The notes: generated by a model not told the origin, from the sequence alone. 8,668 nt of DNA from CAYSYH01 sp964435455 (GCA_964435455.1 CAYSYH010000030.1:1-8668), one strand, 5' to 3'. Numbered from the stretch's first letter, positions 1 to 6,196 are shown. Made by a program: numbers and translations.

Positions 1-10
1 ATTTGCTAAT

Positions 11-775
11 TTACTCAGTCTTTTTTGTAAAATAGGTATTTAACCCCTCTATTGCTCTAAGTATTTCCATTGGTACGGCAAACACCACTGTGTTGCTTTG
101 GTCACTAGATATATCGTTTATGCTGTTTAGTGTTCTTAAATGCAATGCTCCCGGTGTGGATGCCATTAATTTTGCCGCCTTGGCTAAGTTTTGCGCGGCT
201 ATTACCTCACCCTCACTGTTTATAATATTTGCCCTTTTTTCTCTTTCGGCTTCTGCTTGTTTTGCCATGGTTCTTATCATGTTATCGGGTAAAATTATAT
301 CTTTTAACTCTACACTTATAACATCTACTCCCCATTCTTCTGCTTGCGGTGCAATTATATTTTTAATTCTATTTGCGATTTCGTCTCTTTCGCTTAATAA
401 ATAATCTAAATCGGCCTCGCCCATTACATTACGCATAGTAGTTTGGGCTAAATTACTAACAGCCCAATAAAAATTTTCTACCTCCAAAATAGCTTTTGCA
501 GCGTTGGTAATTTTATAATAAATTACAGCACTAACCTTTACAGATATATTATCTTTAGTCATTGCTTCTTGATCTGATAAATCTACTGCTTTAGTACGTA
601 TGTCTACCTTAGTAAAACTTTGAAAAACAGGTATTACAACACGCCACCCTGGTTTTAAAACCTTTGTAAATCGCCCCATTGTAAATAATAATCCACGTTC
701 ATATTCGTTTACTTGCCTTAAAAAAGCTAAAAATAAAATAAAACCTATTATAAATAAAAATATTAAAATACTCAT
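11..775 (-). CDS. SPFH/Band 7 membrane protein (slipin/stomatin type)
   Basis: This 254-residue protein has the slipin/stomatin layout. One N-terminal membrane segment (about residues 2-19) is followed by the family signature NEYERGLLFTMGRF (23-36). An SPFH/prohibitin domain comes next, including TKDNISVKVSAVIYYKI, and then a charged helical stretch, KQAEAEREKRANIINSEGE. The family forms large membrane-bound oligomers that scaffold membrane microdomains and often regulate membrane proteases. The N-terminal anchor implies the inner membrane. Slipins often sit beside an NfeD-like partner; none is visible, although only 10 bases lie downstream. It diverges from the SerB-like gene. The ATG start gives the intact membrane segment and has no Shine-Dalgarno sequence. 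Family assignment is firm; the specific role is unknown. Confidence 0.93.
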   Translation of the reverse strand: MSILIFLFIIGFILFLAFLRQVNEYERGLLFTMGRFTKVLKPGWRVVIPVFQSFTKVDIRTKAVDLSDQEAMTKDNISVKVSAVIYYKITNAAKAILEVENFYWAVSNLAQTTMRNVMGEADLDYLLSERDEIANRIKNIIAPQAEEWGVDVISVELKDIILPDNMIRTMAKQAEAEREKRANIINSEGEVIAAQNLAKAAKLMASTPGALHLRTLNSINDISSDQSNTVVFAVPMEILRAIEGLNTYFTKKTE

Positions 776-802
776 AAATGGTTTAAAATTAGTAATAATT
801 TA

Positions 803-811
803 AATATAACA
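803..811 (-). promoter_or_regulatory. Extended -10 promoter of the SPFH gene, overlapping a divergent -10
   Basis: The minus strand reads TGTTATATT, a TGn-extended -10 with hexamer at 803-808, giving an mRNA start near 796 and a leader of about 20 nt before the ATG at 775. The plus strand of the same bases (805-810) reads TATAAC, a plausible -10 for the HAD gene at 826. The two -10 boxes therefore occupy almost the same base pairs. This comes from sequence inspection only. Confidence 0.45.
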
Positions 812-825
812 TACAAAATAGATAT

Positions 826-1488
826 ATGAAATATTACATAATATTTGATTTTGATAGTACTTTAGTAAAAATAGAATTGCTAGAACAATTAGGCAGTATA
901 GCATTAAAAAACAACCCTAAAAAACAAAAAATATTAAAAGAAATAAAAAATATAACTAATAAAGGAATGGAGGGTAAAATAAGCTTTACAAAATCGTTAA
1001 AAAGCAGAATAGAATTACTTAATATAAAACAAGAACATATAAATGTTCTTAAGCCCAAAATGACTAGGTTTATTAGCAAAAGTGTAATGCTAAATAAAGA
1101 TTTTTTTGCAACAAATTCTAAAAATATATATGTAATATCTGGAGGATTTATGCAGTTAATTTTACCTGTAACAAATTATTTAAAAATTAATAAAAACCAG
1201 GTGTTTGCCAATAATTTTATTACCACAAAAACAAAAATAAAAGTAAATATTGATAACCCTTTAGCAAAAAATTTAGGAAAGGTTAAAGTTTGCAAAAAAC
1301 TAAAATTAAACCCAAAACATACTATTGTTGTAGGAGACGGAGTATCAGATTACAAAATTAAAAAACATAAATTAGCAAAATATTTTGTAGCATACTGCGA
1401 AAATATAAAAAGAGATTCAGTAATAAGCAAAGCAGATTTGGTTGTAAATAGTATAAATGATTTAATTAAATTTTTAAGTAACCTTTGA
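826..1488 (+). CDS. serB: Phosphoserine phosphatase-like HAD hydrolase
   Basis: This 220-residue HAD-superfamily phosphatase would hydrolyse O-phospho-L-serine to serine in the cytoplasm. All four HAD motifs are present: DFDST (D8 nucleophile, D10 general acid), Ser in VISGGF (S105), a conserved lysine around K152, and GDGVSD (D171, D175). Substrate-recognition residues of phosphoserine phosphatase also appear in register: E17 after the first motif, and F54/R61 in SFTKSLKSRIELL. The length matches a SerB lacking the N-terminal ACT domain. No other serine-pathway gene is in view, so another small phosphomonoester remains possible. The ATG start puts the catalytic Asp at the usual position; no Shine-Dalgarno sequence precedes it. 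Its 3' end overlaps the convergent TrmH gene by 15 nt. Confidence 0.82.
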   Translation: MKYYIIFDFDSTLVKIELLEQLGSIALKNNPKKQKILKEIKNITNKGMEGKISFTKSLKSRIELLNIKQEHINVLKPKMTRFISKSVMLNKDFFATNSKNIYVISGGFMQLILPVTNYLKINKNQVFANNFITTKTKIKVNIDNPLAKNLGKVKVCKKLKLNPKHTIVVGDGVSDYKIKKHKLAKYFVAYCENIKRDSVISKADLVVNSINDLIKFLSNL

Positions 1489-2220
1489 TATTTTTGAAGC
1501 AATAATACCAACACTTACAGCCACATTTAAAGAATCCACATTTTTAATAGGTATTTTTATAATATCTGTACTAAATTTTAAAACATTGTTGTTAAGCCCC
1601 CTACCCTCATTTCCAAATAAAAATAACCCTTTATTTGCCTTTAAGTTTTTATAGCTTTTATTTGCCTTTATATCTAAACTATACACAGGATAATCTAAAT
1701 TTTTTATATAATCTTCTACAAAATCGTGCTTGTATATATTAATCTTAAAAACCGCTCCCACACTTGAACTTACACTTTTTAAATGGTAAGGACTAGCACA
1801 ATGATTAAATAATATTATATTTTTAATATCAAAGGCTAAGGCTGTTCTAAATATTGTTCCTAAATTTCCTGGATCTTGAATTTCTACCAAACCAAATAAA
1901 AAACCTTTTAATTGTATTGGGGGCGGGTTTATTTGAGGCATTTTAATTACAGCACCTACATTAAATTTGGTATGCGTTGTTAGTTTGTAACCTAAAGCAT
2001 TGGGCACAACATATGTTTTATTTGCAGGTAAATACCTTTTTGCTTCTGGTTCAAAACCAGACCTAACTACATAATATTCAACAATATGTGGAACATCTTT
2101 TAAAAGTTCTAAAACTACTTTTTGTCCTTCTATAAAGGTTTTTTGCTCTTGTCTTCTAAAATAGGCATTTTTATTAAGCCTAAGAATATATTTAACTTGA
2201 TTTTTAGACAATCCTTGCAT
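1474..2220 (-). CDS. TrmH/SpoU-family RNA 2'-O-methyltransferase
   Basis: This 248-residue SPOUT-class methyltransferase would transfer methyl from S-adenosylmethionine to a ribose 2'-OH in rRNA or tRNA. An N-terminal region resembling the RNA-binding SpoU substrate-binding domain (about residues 10-95) precedes the knotted catalytic domain. Motif 1 is EIQDPGNLGTIFRTA (N119, catalytic R125), motif 2 is LFGNEGRGL (N204, E205) and motif 3 is IPIKNVDSLNVAVSVGI (S230, N232). The layout is like RlmB/TsnR-type 23S rRNA enzymes, but the target nucleotide cannot be read from sequence, so no gene symbol is given. It begins one base after the stop codon of the FKBP gene, so the two are almost certainly cotranscribed and probably translationally coupled. 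There is no Shine-Dalgarno sequence. Confidence 0.92.
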   Translation of the reverse strand: MQGLSKNQVKYILRLNKNAYFRRQEQKTFIEGQKVVLELLKDVPHIVEYYVVRSGFEPEAKRYLPANKTYVVPNALGYKLTTHTKFNVGAVIKMPQINPPPIQLKGFLFGLVEIQDPGNLGTIFRTALAFDIKNIILFNHCASPYHLKSVSSSVGAVFKINIYKHDFVEDYIKNLDYPVYSLDIKANKSYKNLKANKGLFLFGNEGRGLNNNVLKFSTDIIKIPIKNVDSLNVAVSVGIIASKISKVT

Positions 2221-2221
2221 T

Positions 2222-2752
2222 TTATTTTTTTTGTTCTTGTGTTTTTGGCTTAGGTGGAGCTATGCTTAATAACTCAACCTCAAAAACTAATGTAGAATTT
2301 GGGGGTATACTACCTACAGCTTTATCGCCATATGCCATACTTGCAGGTATTGTTAATTTGCGTACTCCTCCCTCTTTCATTCCTACAATTCCTTTATCCC
2401 ATCCTTTAATTACCTGCCCAGCTCCTAAAGTAAATACAAAAGGCTGTCCCCTATCTCTAGAGCTGTCAAATTTTGTTCCGTCTAGTAAAGTACCTACATA
2501 ATGAACCGAAACAATATCTCCAGATTTTGCTTGTTTTCCTGTTCCAACCTTTATATCCTCTATTTTTAACTCTGTAGCAGACTTTTTTAATTCATTAGTT
2601 TTTTTTTGAGTATTTTGATTAATAGTATTAGTTAATTGTTGCAGTTTTTGTGGCTTATTTTGCTTTAGAGAATCTCTTTTAAATAAAGAGATAACCATAA
2701 GTGCTATTGTAATAATAAAAAATAGTATAACAAAAAAAGTTTTAATATTCAT
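2222..2752 (-). CDS. Membrane-anchored FKBP-type peptidyl-prolyl isomerase
   Basis: This 176-residue protein has an N-terminal hydrophobic anchor (about residues 5-24), a Lys/Gln/Asn-rich linker (25-65) and one FKBP domain (about 66-165). It would speed cis-trans isomerisation of prolyl bonds and help fold exported proteins on the outer face of the membrane. Active-site positions of the family are conserved: Y85, F95/D96 in KFDSS, V114/I115, W118, Y141 in AYG and F157 in LVFEVELL. The anchor is followed by KR, and there is no lipobox cysteine or clear cleavage site, so it looks like an uncleaved anchor rather than a lipoprotein. There are no cysteines. It is the first gene of a two-gene operon with the TrmH methyltransferase. 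Confidence 0.93.
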   Translation of the reverse strand: MNIKTFFVILFFIITIALMVISLFKRDSLKQNKPQKLQQLTNTINQNTQKKTNELKKSATELKIEDIKVGTGKQAKSGDIVSVHYVGTLLDGTKFDSSRDRGQPFVFTLGAGQVIKGWDKGIVGMKEGGVRKLTIPASMAYGDKAVGSIPPNSTLVFEVELLSIAPPKPKTQEQKK

Positions 2753-2781
2753 AAAAATAGGAAATTTATAAACTTAAAATC

Positions 2782-2790
2782 ATTTTAACA
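2782..2790 (-). promoter_or_regulatory. Extended -10 promoter for the FKBP-TrmH operon
   Basis: The minus strand reads TGTTAAAAT, a TG-extended -10 with hexamer TAAAAT at 2782-2787. It predicts a start near 2775 and a leader of a little over 20 nt before the ATG at 2752. The leader carries no purine-rich ribosome-binding site. A TTTATA/TATAAA stretch at 2765-2770 is an alternative. Confidence 0.4.
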
Positions 2791-2832
2791 TACTAAACAA
2801 AATTTATTTACAAATTAAAGTAACTATATTAT

Positions 2833-2838
2833 TATAGT
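2833..2838 (+). promoter_or_regulatory. -10 box 5 nt before a GTG start (leaderless promoter)
   Basis: TATAGT ends 5 nt before the GTG at 2844, so transcription would begin at or next to the start codon. A possible -35 (TTTACA, 2807-2812) is 20 nt away, longer than ideal. TATTAT at 2827-2832 is an overlapping alternative -10. Confidence 0.4.
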
Positions 2839-2843
2839 ATATA

Positions 2844-3743
2844 GTGAGAGTTTATAATAAAGAAGAACTACAAAGTTATAAAGACCCTTTATTAAGATCT
2901 GCTGTTGCAGCTGCAGGTGTTTTAGGGTTAGGAATTTTACCAAAAACAAAAGAATTTCCAATGGTAGAGGAATTTATAAAATCACTAAATAGGGGACTTA
3001 CACAAGCAGATTTTAATGAGCCAAAATGGCAAAACCCTTTTGTTAAAAATTATGCTACTGTTTTTTTATTATTTTATATACCAGAAAGTACCCATGAAAA
3101 AGAGGATACGGATTTAAAAAAAGTAAGAACACTTAAAGAATATACCAAAAAGGCATTTTATGCAAACCCCTACGCCCAAGCATTTTTAAACGCTTTAATG
3201 GAACACCCTAATTTTTTAAACAGTACAATAGATGAAGATTTATATTATTTTTTATCCGAATATTTGCTTTTAAGCGTTGAGGATATAGCCTTTTTGGTAC
3301 GTGTAAACCCATTTTTATATACATATACCGCGCAAACTATTAAAAAACGTTTGGGATCATCTAAAAATAGGCTACTCGACCCAACAGAAATCCCTAATAT
3401 AGAAAAAAACGTTAAAGATAGGATAAAAAAATTTAAGGATCCTATGTATAAACTATTTGCTTTAAGTATTTATACACTAGTAAATAATGAAATTTTTGGG
3501 GAATTTATAGAAACAGAAAAGATTGAAGAAATAAGAGATCTTTTAGATAAAATAATAAGTGCATGGCGCAAAAGGAGCAATTTAAAAGAAAAGGCACAAA
3601 AAGTTAAAAACATGCAAGAGCTTAAAAGGTTATTTAGGGATTTGTTAAATTTATTGGGCTTTAATGTTAAGGATAATAACATGCCTTATTTTATAAATAT
3701 AATGTGTACCTTTTTTGAAGAATTAATCCCAAATAAAGATTAA
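2844..3743 (+). CDS. Hypothetical alpha-helical protein, 299 aa
   Basis: I do not recognise this protein. It appears almost wholly helical, with many Lys/Glu/Leu stretches. Residues about 18-33 (RSAVAAAGVLGLGILP) are mildly hydrophobic but lack the basic start and cleavage site of a clear signal peptide. Charged helices occur around 186-200 and 230-265 (KIEEIRDLLDKIISAWRKR). No catalytic motif, metal-binding cluster or nucleotide-binding loop is visible. The start is GTG, the only non-ATG start in the window. It is favoured because a -10-like hexamer ends 5 nt upstream and because the next in-frame ATG would remove 39 residues. Its neighbours are unrelated: a divergent FKBP operon upstream and tRNA-Leu downstream. 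The ORF is long, uninterrupted and bounded by sensible spacing, so it is very likely real. Confidence 0.85.
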   Translation: MRVYNKEELQSYKDPLLRSAVAAAGVLGLGILPKTKEFPMVEEFIKSLNRGLTQADFNEPKWQNPFVKNYATVFLLFYIPESTHEKEDTDLKKVRTLKEYTKKAFYANPYAQAFLNALMEHPNFLNSTIDEDLYYFLSEYLLLSVEDIAFLVRVNPFLYTYTAQTIKKRLGSSKNRLLDPTEIPNIEKNVKDRIKKFKDPMYKLFALSIYTLVNNEIFGEFIETEKIEEIRDLLDKIISAWRKRSNLKEKAQKVKNMQELKRLFRDLLNLLGFNVKDNNMPYFINIMCTFFEELIPNKD

Positions 3744-3776
3744 GTTACTATAATTAGTTTATTTTTTGAATTTATT

Positions 3777-3806
3777 TTGATAAGATTTACCTATTAAACA
3801 TATTAA
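3777..3806 (+). promoter_or_regulatory. Promoter of tRNA-Leu(TAA)
   Basis: TTGATA (3777-3782) and TATTAA (3801-3806) are separated by 18 nt, a near-consensus sigma-70-like arrangement. The predicted start lies at the 5' end of the tRNA (3813), implying almost no precursor leader. It is the best -35/-10 pair seen in the window. Confidence 0.5.
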
Positions 3807-3812
3807 CAACAA

Positions 3813-3899
3813 GCCGGGGTGGCGGAATTGGTAGACGCGCTGGACTTAAAATCCAGTGGTGGCAACACCGTGCGGGTTCGAGTCCCGCCCCCGGCACCA
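3813..3899 (+). tRNA. tRNA-Leu (anticodon TAA)
   Basis: This is an 87-nt class II tRNA. The acceptor stem GCCGGGG pairs with CCCCGGC, the anticodon stem CTGGA pairs with TCCAG around loop CTTAAAA (anticodon TAA), and a long variable arm (GTGGTGGCAACACC region) is typical of leucine tRNAs. The T-loop is TTCGAGT. Discriminator A and CCA are encoded (3896-3899). It decodes UUA, with UUG by wobble; UUA is a favoured leucine codon in these AT-rich genes. Confidence 0.97.
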
Positions 3900-3989
3900 A
3901 AACATTAAATACTTATATACTTATATTAATAATTCCTATTTAAAAACAGCTAACAAATGGGTATAGATGTAAATTAAACAAATTTAATA

Positions 3990-4064
3990 TGGTGGATCCG
4001 GTGGGACTCGAACCCACAACCTACCGGTTAAGAGCCGGTTGCTCTACCATTGAGCTACAGATCC
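3990..4064 (-). tRNA. tRNA-Lys (anticodon CTT)
   Basis: Read on the minus strand, the acceptor stem GGATCTG pairs with CGGATCC (one G-U pair). The D-stem is GCTC/GAGC, the anticodon stem ACCGG/CCGGT encloses loop CTCTTAA (anticodon CTT), and the T-stem GTGGG/CCCAC holds loop TTCGAGT. Discriminator A and CCA are encoded, for 75 nt in total. It decodes AAG, the minor lysine codon here, so a TTT tRNA must lie elsewhere. It is the only tRNA of the cluster on this strand. Confidence 0.96.
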
Positions 4065-4075
4065 ATGCAAACAAT

Positions 4076-4081
4076 AGTATA
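4076..4081 (-). promoter_or_regulatory. -10 box of tRNA-Lys
   Basis: The minus strand reads TATACT, 11 nt before the tRNA 5' end at 4064, which predicts a start about 5 nt upstream of the mature tRNA. No convincing -35 is seen. Confidence 0.4.
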
Positions 4082-4143
4082 CAATATTTTTAAATATAAA
4101 AAAAACTGCAAATATTAAACTTATTTAAATTTATAGTAAGAAT

Positions 4144-4152
4144 TGTTACAAT
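4144..4152 (+). promoter_or_regulatory. Extended -10 promoter of tRNA-Leu(GAG)
   Basis: TGTTACAAT is a TG-extended -10 with hexamer TACAAT at 4147-4152, ending 16 nt before the tRNA 5' end. TTAAAT at 4125-4130 is a weak -35 candidate with a 16-nt spacer. Confidence 0.45.
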
Positions 4153-4168
4153 AAACGTAATTTAAAAT

Positions 4169-4256
4169 GCCGAGGTGGCGGAATTGGTAGACGCGCAACG
4201 TTGAGGTCGTTGTGGGCACTTAGCCCGTGGAGGTTCAAGTCCTCTCCTCGGCACCA
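4169..4256 (+). tRNA. tRNA-Leu (anticodon GAG)
   Basis: This is an 88-nt class II tRNA. The acceptor stem GCCGAGG pairs with CCTCGGC, the anticodon stem CAACG pairs with CGTTG around loop TTGAGGT (anticodon GAG), and a long variable arm (TGGGCACTTAGCCC region) follows. The T-loop is TTCAAGT. Discriminator A and CCA are encoded (4253-4256). It reads CUU and CUC. It shares the D-arm sequence GGCGGAATTGGTAGACGCGC with the other leucine tRNA, suggesting common leucyl-tRNA synthetase recognition elements or an old duplication. Confidence 0.97.
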
Positions 4257-4304
4257 ATTACATTACACCTAAATTAAAATATTCTAGAACAAATGTTCAA
4301 AAAC

Positions 4305-4313
4305 TGTTATAAT
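4305..4313 (+). promoter_or_regulatory. Extended -10 promoter of the tRNA-Val / hydrolase unit
   Basis: TGTTATAAT is a perfect extended -10 with consensus hexamer TATAAT at 4308-4313, ending 15 nt before tRNA-Val. No good -35 is seen; an imperfect inverted repeat GAACAAATGTTC (4287-4298) lies in that area. Since only 12 nt separate the tRNA from the next gene, this promoter probably also drives the hydrolase. Confidence 0.55.
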
Positions 4314-4328
4314 TTTTTGGCAATTTTG

Positions 4329-4405
4329 GGGCGGTTAGCTCAGTTGGTTAGAGCGCTTCGCTTACATCGAAGAGGTCGGGAGTTCAAATCTCTCACCGCC
4401 CACCA
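4329..4405 (+). tRNA. tRNA-Val (anticodon TAC)
   Basis: This is a 77-nt tRNA. The acceptor stem GGGCGGT pairs with ACCGCCC, the D-stem is GCTC/GAGC, the anticodon stem CTTCG/CGAAG encloses loop CTTACAT (anticodon TAC), and the T-stem GGGAG/CTCTC (one G-U pair) holds loop TTCAAAT. Discriminator A and CCA are encoded (4402-4405). It reads GUA and GUG, and probably all GUN codons with suitable wobble modification. The hydrolase start codon follows its CCA after only 12 nt. Confidence 0.97.
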
Positions 4406-4417
4406 AATAACTCCAAA

Positions 4418-5047
4418 ATGTTACAAGTTAACAAATATGTATTAGGGCCACTACAAACCAATTGTTATATTGTAAACAATAAAAATAACGCGATAATTAT
4501 TGACCCTGCTTATAGCCCCGATTTTTTGGCACAGTTAATACATAGAAATAAATATAATTTAACTGCAATGGTGGCAACCCATGGGCATATAGACCATGTT
4601 ATGGCAGCAGGATTATTACAAAAAATTTATCCTGTTCCTTTTTACATACATAAAAAAGATTTATTTTTGCTAAAAAATATGGTTAATTTGGCCAAAAAAT
4701 ATATAGAGTATATAGATTTTATACCTATTGAACCTAAAAAAATAAAATTTTTAAATGAAGGTACCCTACATTTTGGAAGTATAACATTTAATTGTTTTTT
4801 GGCTCCAGGGCATACACCTGGTAGCTGTGTTTTACACAATAAACAACAAAAAATTGCATTTGTAGGTGACGTTGTTTTTAAAAACGGTGTAGGCAGATAC
4901 GATTTTAACTATGCAAATAAAGAGGATTTAAAAAAAAGTATAAAAAAAATAAAAAAATTGCCAAAAAATACCCTGCTTTACCCAGGACATGGAAATGAAT
5001 TTTATATTAGCAATATTAATACAAATGAGCTACACCAAATTATTTAA
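4418..5047 (+). CDS. Metallo-beta-lactamase-fold hydrolase (glyoxalase II-like)
   Basis: This 209-residue cytoplasmic hydrolase has the complete metal-binding set of the family: THGHIDH (H55, H57, D59, H60), H132 in APGHTPG, bridging D151 in VGDVVF, and H191 in YPGHG. The start, KYVLGPLQTNCYIV, is the usual first strand of glyoxalase II/YcbL-like enzymes. Two metal ions, usually zinc or iron, would activate water to cleave a thioester or related bond. The length matches short YcbL-type members that lack the C-terminal glutathione-binding domain of classical glyoxalase II, so the natural substrate is uncertain. It starts 12 nt after tRNA-Val with no room for its own promoter and no Shine-Dalgarno sequence. 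Its stop overlaps the convergent dockerin gene by 8 nt. Confidence 0.92.
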   Translation: MLQVNKYVLGPLQTNCYIVNNKNNAIIIDPAYSPDFLAQLIHRNKYNLTAMVATHGHIDHVMAAGLLQKIYPVPFYIHKKDLFLLKNMVNLAKKYIEYIDFIPIEPKKIKFLNEGTLHFGSITFNCFLAPGHTPGSCVLHNKQQKIAFVGDVVFKNGVGRYDFNYANKEDLKKSIKKIKKLPKNTLLYPGHGNEFYISNINTNELHQII

Positions 5048-6035
5048 AAACATATTGCAACAATTTAATTACGTCTTGTATATTGACTAGTCCATCATTA
5101 TTTAAATCATATTTACTTTTTGAGCTATTTAAATTTTGAATTAAGTTTATTAAATCTAAAATATTAACTGCTGAATCTCCATTTAAGTCAAAAGATAAAT
5201 TATTAGAACTATCTACTAATGAATATTTAACAGGTTGCTTAGTAATAGCGACATTATCGATATAAATAGTACTTTTTTTGGGTAAAAAATTTGTAGAGGA
5301 ATCAGTATAATGGTTTACAGACCAGTTAATTGTTTCGGTGTTATCAATTTGTGTAGGATAATTTTTAATAATTTTTTGAGGCTTACCATTAACATTCCAC
5401 ACTAACTGAGTATTGTTTATATATATTGCAACTTCACCATTTTTTTTATCTTGCTTAAAATAACCCTGAAGTAAAAACCACTTATCTGTAGGTAAATTTA
5501 TAGGAGTCCCATATTGTTTAAATATTTTAGGTTGCTTACCTCCGGGGGTACCAAAATGATAATGCAATTCGGGTATTAATTTGCCCTTTTGATACCTAAC
5601 ATTTACTAAATAATATAGCCTTTTACCTCCGTTTGATTTCCATTGAAATATGTTCAACCACTCCCCTGGTTTTATATTAGAAGGTATATAATAATATGCC
5701 GAATAATAATAATCTTTTTGTGGTAAAGGTTCCCACCTAAATAAATACGCCCCTACTCCTCCTGACTTTCCGCGCGCATTTAAATCAATGCTTAAGGCAG
5801 CCGAAAACTTACCAATTGCCGGATTTTTTACAATATTTAAAAAAGTTGAATTTTTTTTACCTCCATCTTGAGATATCCAACCGCCACTGGGTTCCCATTG
5901 CCTAATAGTTCCATCTTCAAAATCAGCACTCCATAAAATATTGTCTGTTGCAGCAAAAATTTTGCTATAAAAAGGCATTACTAAAATTATCCAAAAAAAT
6001 GAGGAAATACAAAAATAAAAGCTTTTTTTAAGCAT
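5040..6035 (-). CDS. Secreted polysaccharide lyase-like protein with C-terminal dockerin
   Basis: This 331-residue exported protein has a Sec signal peptide (basic start MLKK, hydrophobic 5-28, likely cut near FAA/TD at 29-30). Residues about 33-268 look like a concanavalin-A-type beta jelly roll, resembling the heparin-lyase-like polysaccharide lyase family: DFEDGTIRQWEPSGGW near the start, many aromatic strands, and a final IYIDNVAI strand. The exact family and catalytic residues are unverified; it could be a glycan-binding domain. The C-terminus (283-331) is a type I dockerin with two calcium loops: DLNGDSAVNILD (D283, N285, D287, N291, D294) and DLNNDGLVNIQD (D310, N312, D314, N318, D321). 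The first has Ser where Gly is usual. Dockerins bind cohesins, but none is in view. The only cysteine is in the signal peptide. It lies 37 nt after the small Cys/His gene, probably cotranscribed. Confidence 0.82.
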   Translation of the reverse strand: MLKKSFYFCISSFFWIILVMPFYSKIFAATDNILWSADFEDGTIRQWEPSGGWISQDGGKKNSTFLNIVKNPAIGKFSAALSIDLNARGKSGGVGAYLFRWEPLPQKDYYYSAYYYIPSNIKPGEWLNIFQWKSNGGKRLYYLVNVRYQKGKLIPELHYHFGTPGGKQPKIFKQYGTPINLPTDKWFLLQGYFKQDKKNGEVAIYINNTQLVWNVNGKPQKIIKNYPTQIDNTETINWSVNHYTDSSTNFLPKKSTIYIDNVAITKQPVKYSLVDSSNNLSFDLNGDSAVNILDLINLIQNLNSSKSKYDLNNDGLVNIQDVIKLLQYVFK

Positions 6036-6072
6036 GATATTTAAAATATTTAGACCAGTTACAGATATTAAT

Positions 6073-6189
6073 TTATTTTTTATGATTGTTGTGGCAATTG
6101 CCTCCGCAACAACACCCTTGTTTATGATTTGTATCCTTATTTTTTTGTTTTAAAATATTTTTTATTTTTTTAATAAGCTTGCTAACCAT
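6073..6189 (-). CDS. 38-residue small protein with C-terminal Cys/His cluster
   Basis: This short ORF begins at an ATG (6187-6189) and ends at TAA (6073-6075). The N-terminus is a basic, amphipathic-looking helix, MVSKLIKKIKNILKQKNK, followed by a polar hinge and a compact cluster CCCGGNCHNNH (residues 26-36: C26, C27, C28, C32, H33, H36), ending in KK. Four cysteines and two or three histidines in 11 residues suggest metal binding, possibly Zn or Cu; I do not recognise a family. Support for a real gene: TGT, TGC, GGG and GGC codons stand out in very AT-rich DNA, a -10-like TACACT lies 7 nt before the ATG as at neighbouring genes, and it fills an otherwise empty gap. It sits 37 nt upstream of the dockerin gene on the same strand. 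Confidence 0.62.
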   Translation of the reverse strand: MVSKLIKKIKNILKQKNKDTNHKQGCCCGGNCHNNHKK

Positions 6190-6196
6190 ATTTAAA

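Noticed and set aside
90..404. A 104-residue plus-strand ORF opposite the SPFH gene
   Set aside because: It lies wholly antisense to a well-supported family member and has no family signature.
826..1488. Recoded TGA (glycine), as in some small-genome lineages
   Set aside because: The SerB-like gene ends at TGA at its natural family length, and no gene shows a conserved domain running through an in-frame TGA.
3900..3989. Possible terminator or small gene between tRNA-Leu(TAA) and tRNA-Lys
   Set aside because: No stable hairpin and only trivial ORFs such as a 6-codon one were seen. It appears to be plain spacer.
4287..4298. Inverted repeat GAACAAATGTTC upstream of tRNA-Val
   Set aside because: The arms are only 4 bp and it occurs once. 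Too weak to call an operator.
3813..4405. tRNA cluster as an integration site or mobile-element boundary
   Set aside because: All four tRNAs are complete, with no duplicated 3' tRNA fragment, integrase or direct repeat in view.
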